64,000 bases of DNA, from NCBI GenBank assembly GCA_023954255.1, contig JAMLIH010000001.1:56411-120410 (forward strand), in the 5' to 3' direction. Positions 63,545 through 64,000 of the stretch are shown one piece after another. Position 1 is the first letter of the stretch. Each line of letters opens with the position of its first letter. The position numbers and the translations under genes are program-made. The DNA is from Phyllobacteriaceae bacterium. Lineage in GTDB: Bacteria; Pseudomonadota; Alphaproteobacteria; Rhizobiales; Rhizobiaceae. The notes under the pieces are model-generated. The model saw only the letters and a program-made list of their open reading frames with translations, had not been told where the DNA came from and did no database searches.

Positions 63545-64000
63545 TCAGCCTTCGGCTGCCTCGTCGCCGATCCCCTCATCGAAATCCCCATTGTCTGGGT
63601 TCCCATTGTCGGGGCTCCTATTATCCGGCGAACCGGCAGTGCCGTCCTCATCCTCGCCCTCCAGCAGGGAACCGGCGATCAGCCCGGCATTCTGGCGAAG
63701 GGCCAGTTCGATCTCGTCGGCAACCGCCGGATTGTCCTTCAGGAACTGCTTGGCGTTTTCACGCCCCTGGCCGAGGCGCTCGGAATTGTAGGAGAACCAG
63801 GCACCCGACTTTTCCACGATCCCCGACTTGACGCCAAGGTCGATCAGTTCGCCGGTCTTCGACACGCCCTCGCCATACATGATGTCGAACTCGACCTGCT
63901 TGAAGGGCGGCGCCAGCTTGTTCTTGACCACCTTGACGCGGGTCTGGTTGCCGACCACCTCGTCGCGGTCCTTGACCGCGCCGATGCGGCGGATGTCGAG
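63545..64000 (-). CDS. recA: Recombinase A, C-terminal part
   Basis: The visible codons (to the window edge) begin [14 protein letters not shown] and [37 protein letters not shown], matching the RecA core and the L2-following C-terminal domain to [27 protein letters not shown]. The 5' two-thirds are outside the window. The acidic tail, where RecA of other species is short, has three five-residue PDN repeats ([15 protein letters not shown]) and ends [14 protein letters not shown] terminator is 140 bp downstream. Confidence 0.96.
   Translation of the reverse strand, partial: LDIRRIGAVKDRDEVVGNQTRVKVVKNKLAPPFKQVEFDIMYGEGVSKTGELIDLGVKSGIVEKSGAWFSYNSERLGQGRENAKQFLKDNPAVADEIELALRQNAGLIAGSLLEGEDEDGTAGSPDNRSPDNGNPDNGDFDEGIGDEAAEG
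63587..63631 (-). repeat. Three 15-bp repeats in the recA tail
   Basis: Reading on the plus strand: CCCATTGTCTGGGTT, CCCATTGTCGGGGCT and CCTATTATCCGGCGA, each encoding x-Pro-Asp-Asn-x on the minus strand. They expand the acidic C-terminal tail of RecA. Slippage origin is likely. Confidence 0.75.

Overview
The window looks like chromosome from a GC-rich alphaproteobacterium, most likely of the order Hyphomicrobiales (Rhizobiales). The grounds are a run of housekeeping genes in an order familiar from that group (rne, amiC, mrcA, prfB; M48 protease, DsbA-like, accB, accC, aat, DUF2155, NDUFA12; purC, purS, purQ, purL, bolA, grxD), an RNase E whose S1 domain is split by a very large acidic/basic insertion, an F1-ATPase inhibitor of the DUF1476 (zeta) type and several families largely confined to alphaproteobacteria (DUF2259, DUF2155, DUF1476). 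I cannot name a genus from the sequence alone. No rRNA, tRNA, CRISPR array or complete insertion sequence was seen.

Layout. 1-20.5 kb holds cell-wall and RNA housekeeping genes: an M23 peptidase, release factor 2 with its autoregulatory frameshift, PBP1A, an amidase, RNase E, a BepA-like protease, a DsbA-like protein, acetyl-CoA carboxylase subunits, Aat and a complex I accessory subunit. 20.6-26.4 kb is more accessory: a cold-shock gene, a three-gene operon of small Tat-exported proteins (two of them paralogues with a CxxC motif) under a promoter that contains a perfect 11-bp-arm palindrome, a nitroreductase, small secreted proteins and an RND/MMPL exporter. 26.6-34.6 kb has sfsA, map and a radC cut off at its JAMM motif, followed by the front of a tyrosine integrase that is itself fused to a truncated, frameshifted molybdopterin-binding gene. 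Upstream of that lies a MoxR/CoxE/XdhC module, which is normally used to mature or insert metal centres of molybdenum hydroxylases. 34.7-43.5 kb contains a GFA enzyme, a periplasmic binding protein, a P1 peptidase, purB, a two-module Excalibur protein, and a LuxR-type regulator with an altered ligand pocket coupled to a lone PAS domain. 43.5-52 kb is the DUF1476 and purine region, interrupted by a lipoprotein, a membrane protein, a DUF1127 gene and a MocR regulator. 52-64 kb holds a lipoprotein, a dioxygenase-like protein, a di-haem peroxidase pair, trmJ, icd, dedA, an ATP-grasp gene, alaS and the 3' end of recA.

Quality note. At least six otherwise intact genes, including the normally essential purB and alaS-neighbouring or central genes such as icd, carry one- or two-base deletions, several of them in short G or C runs. 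I read most of these as probable consensus errors of the assembly rather than pseudogenes, with the radC/integrase/molybdopterin junction as the one place where a real rearrangement is likely. The programmed frameshift of prfB is genuine and unrelated to these.

The best candidates for something undescribed are the Tat CxxC operon with its operator and the LuxR-PAS pair.
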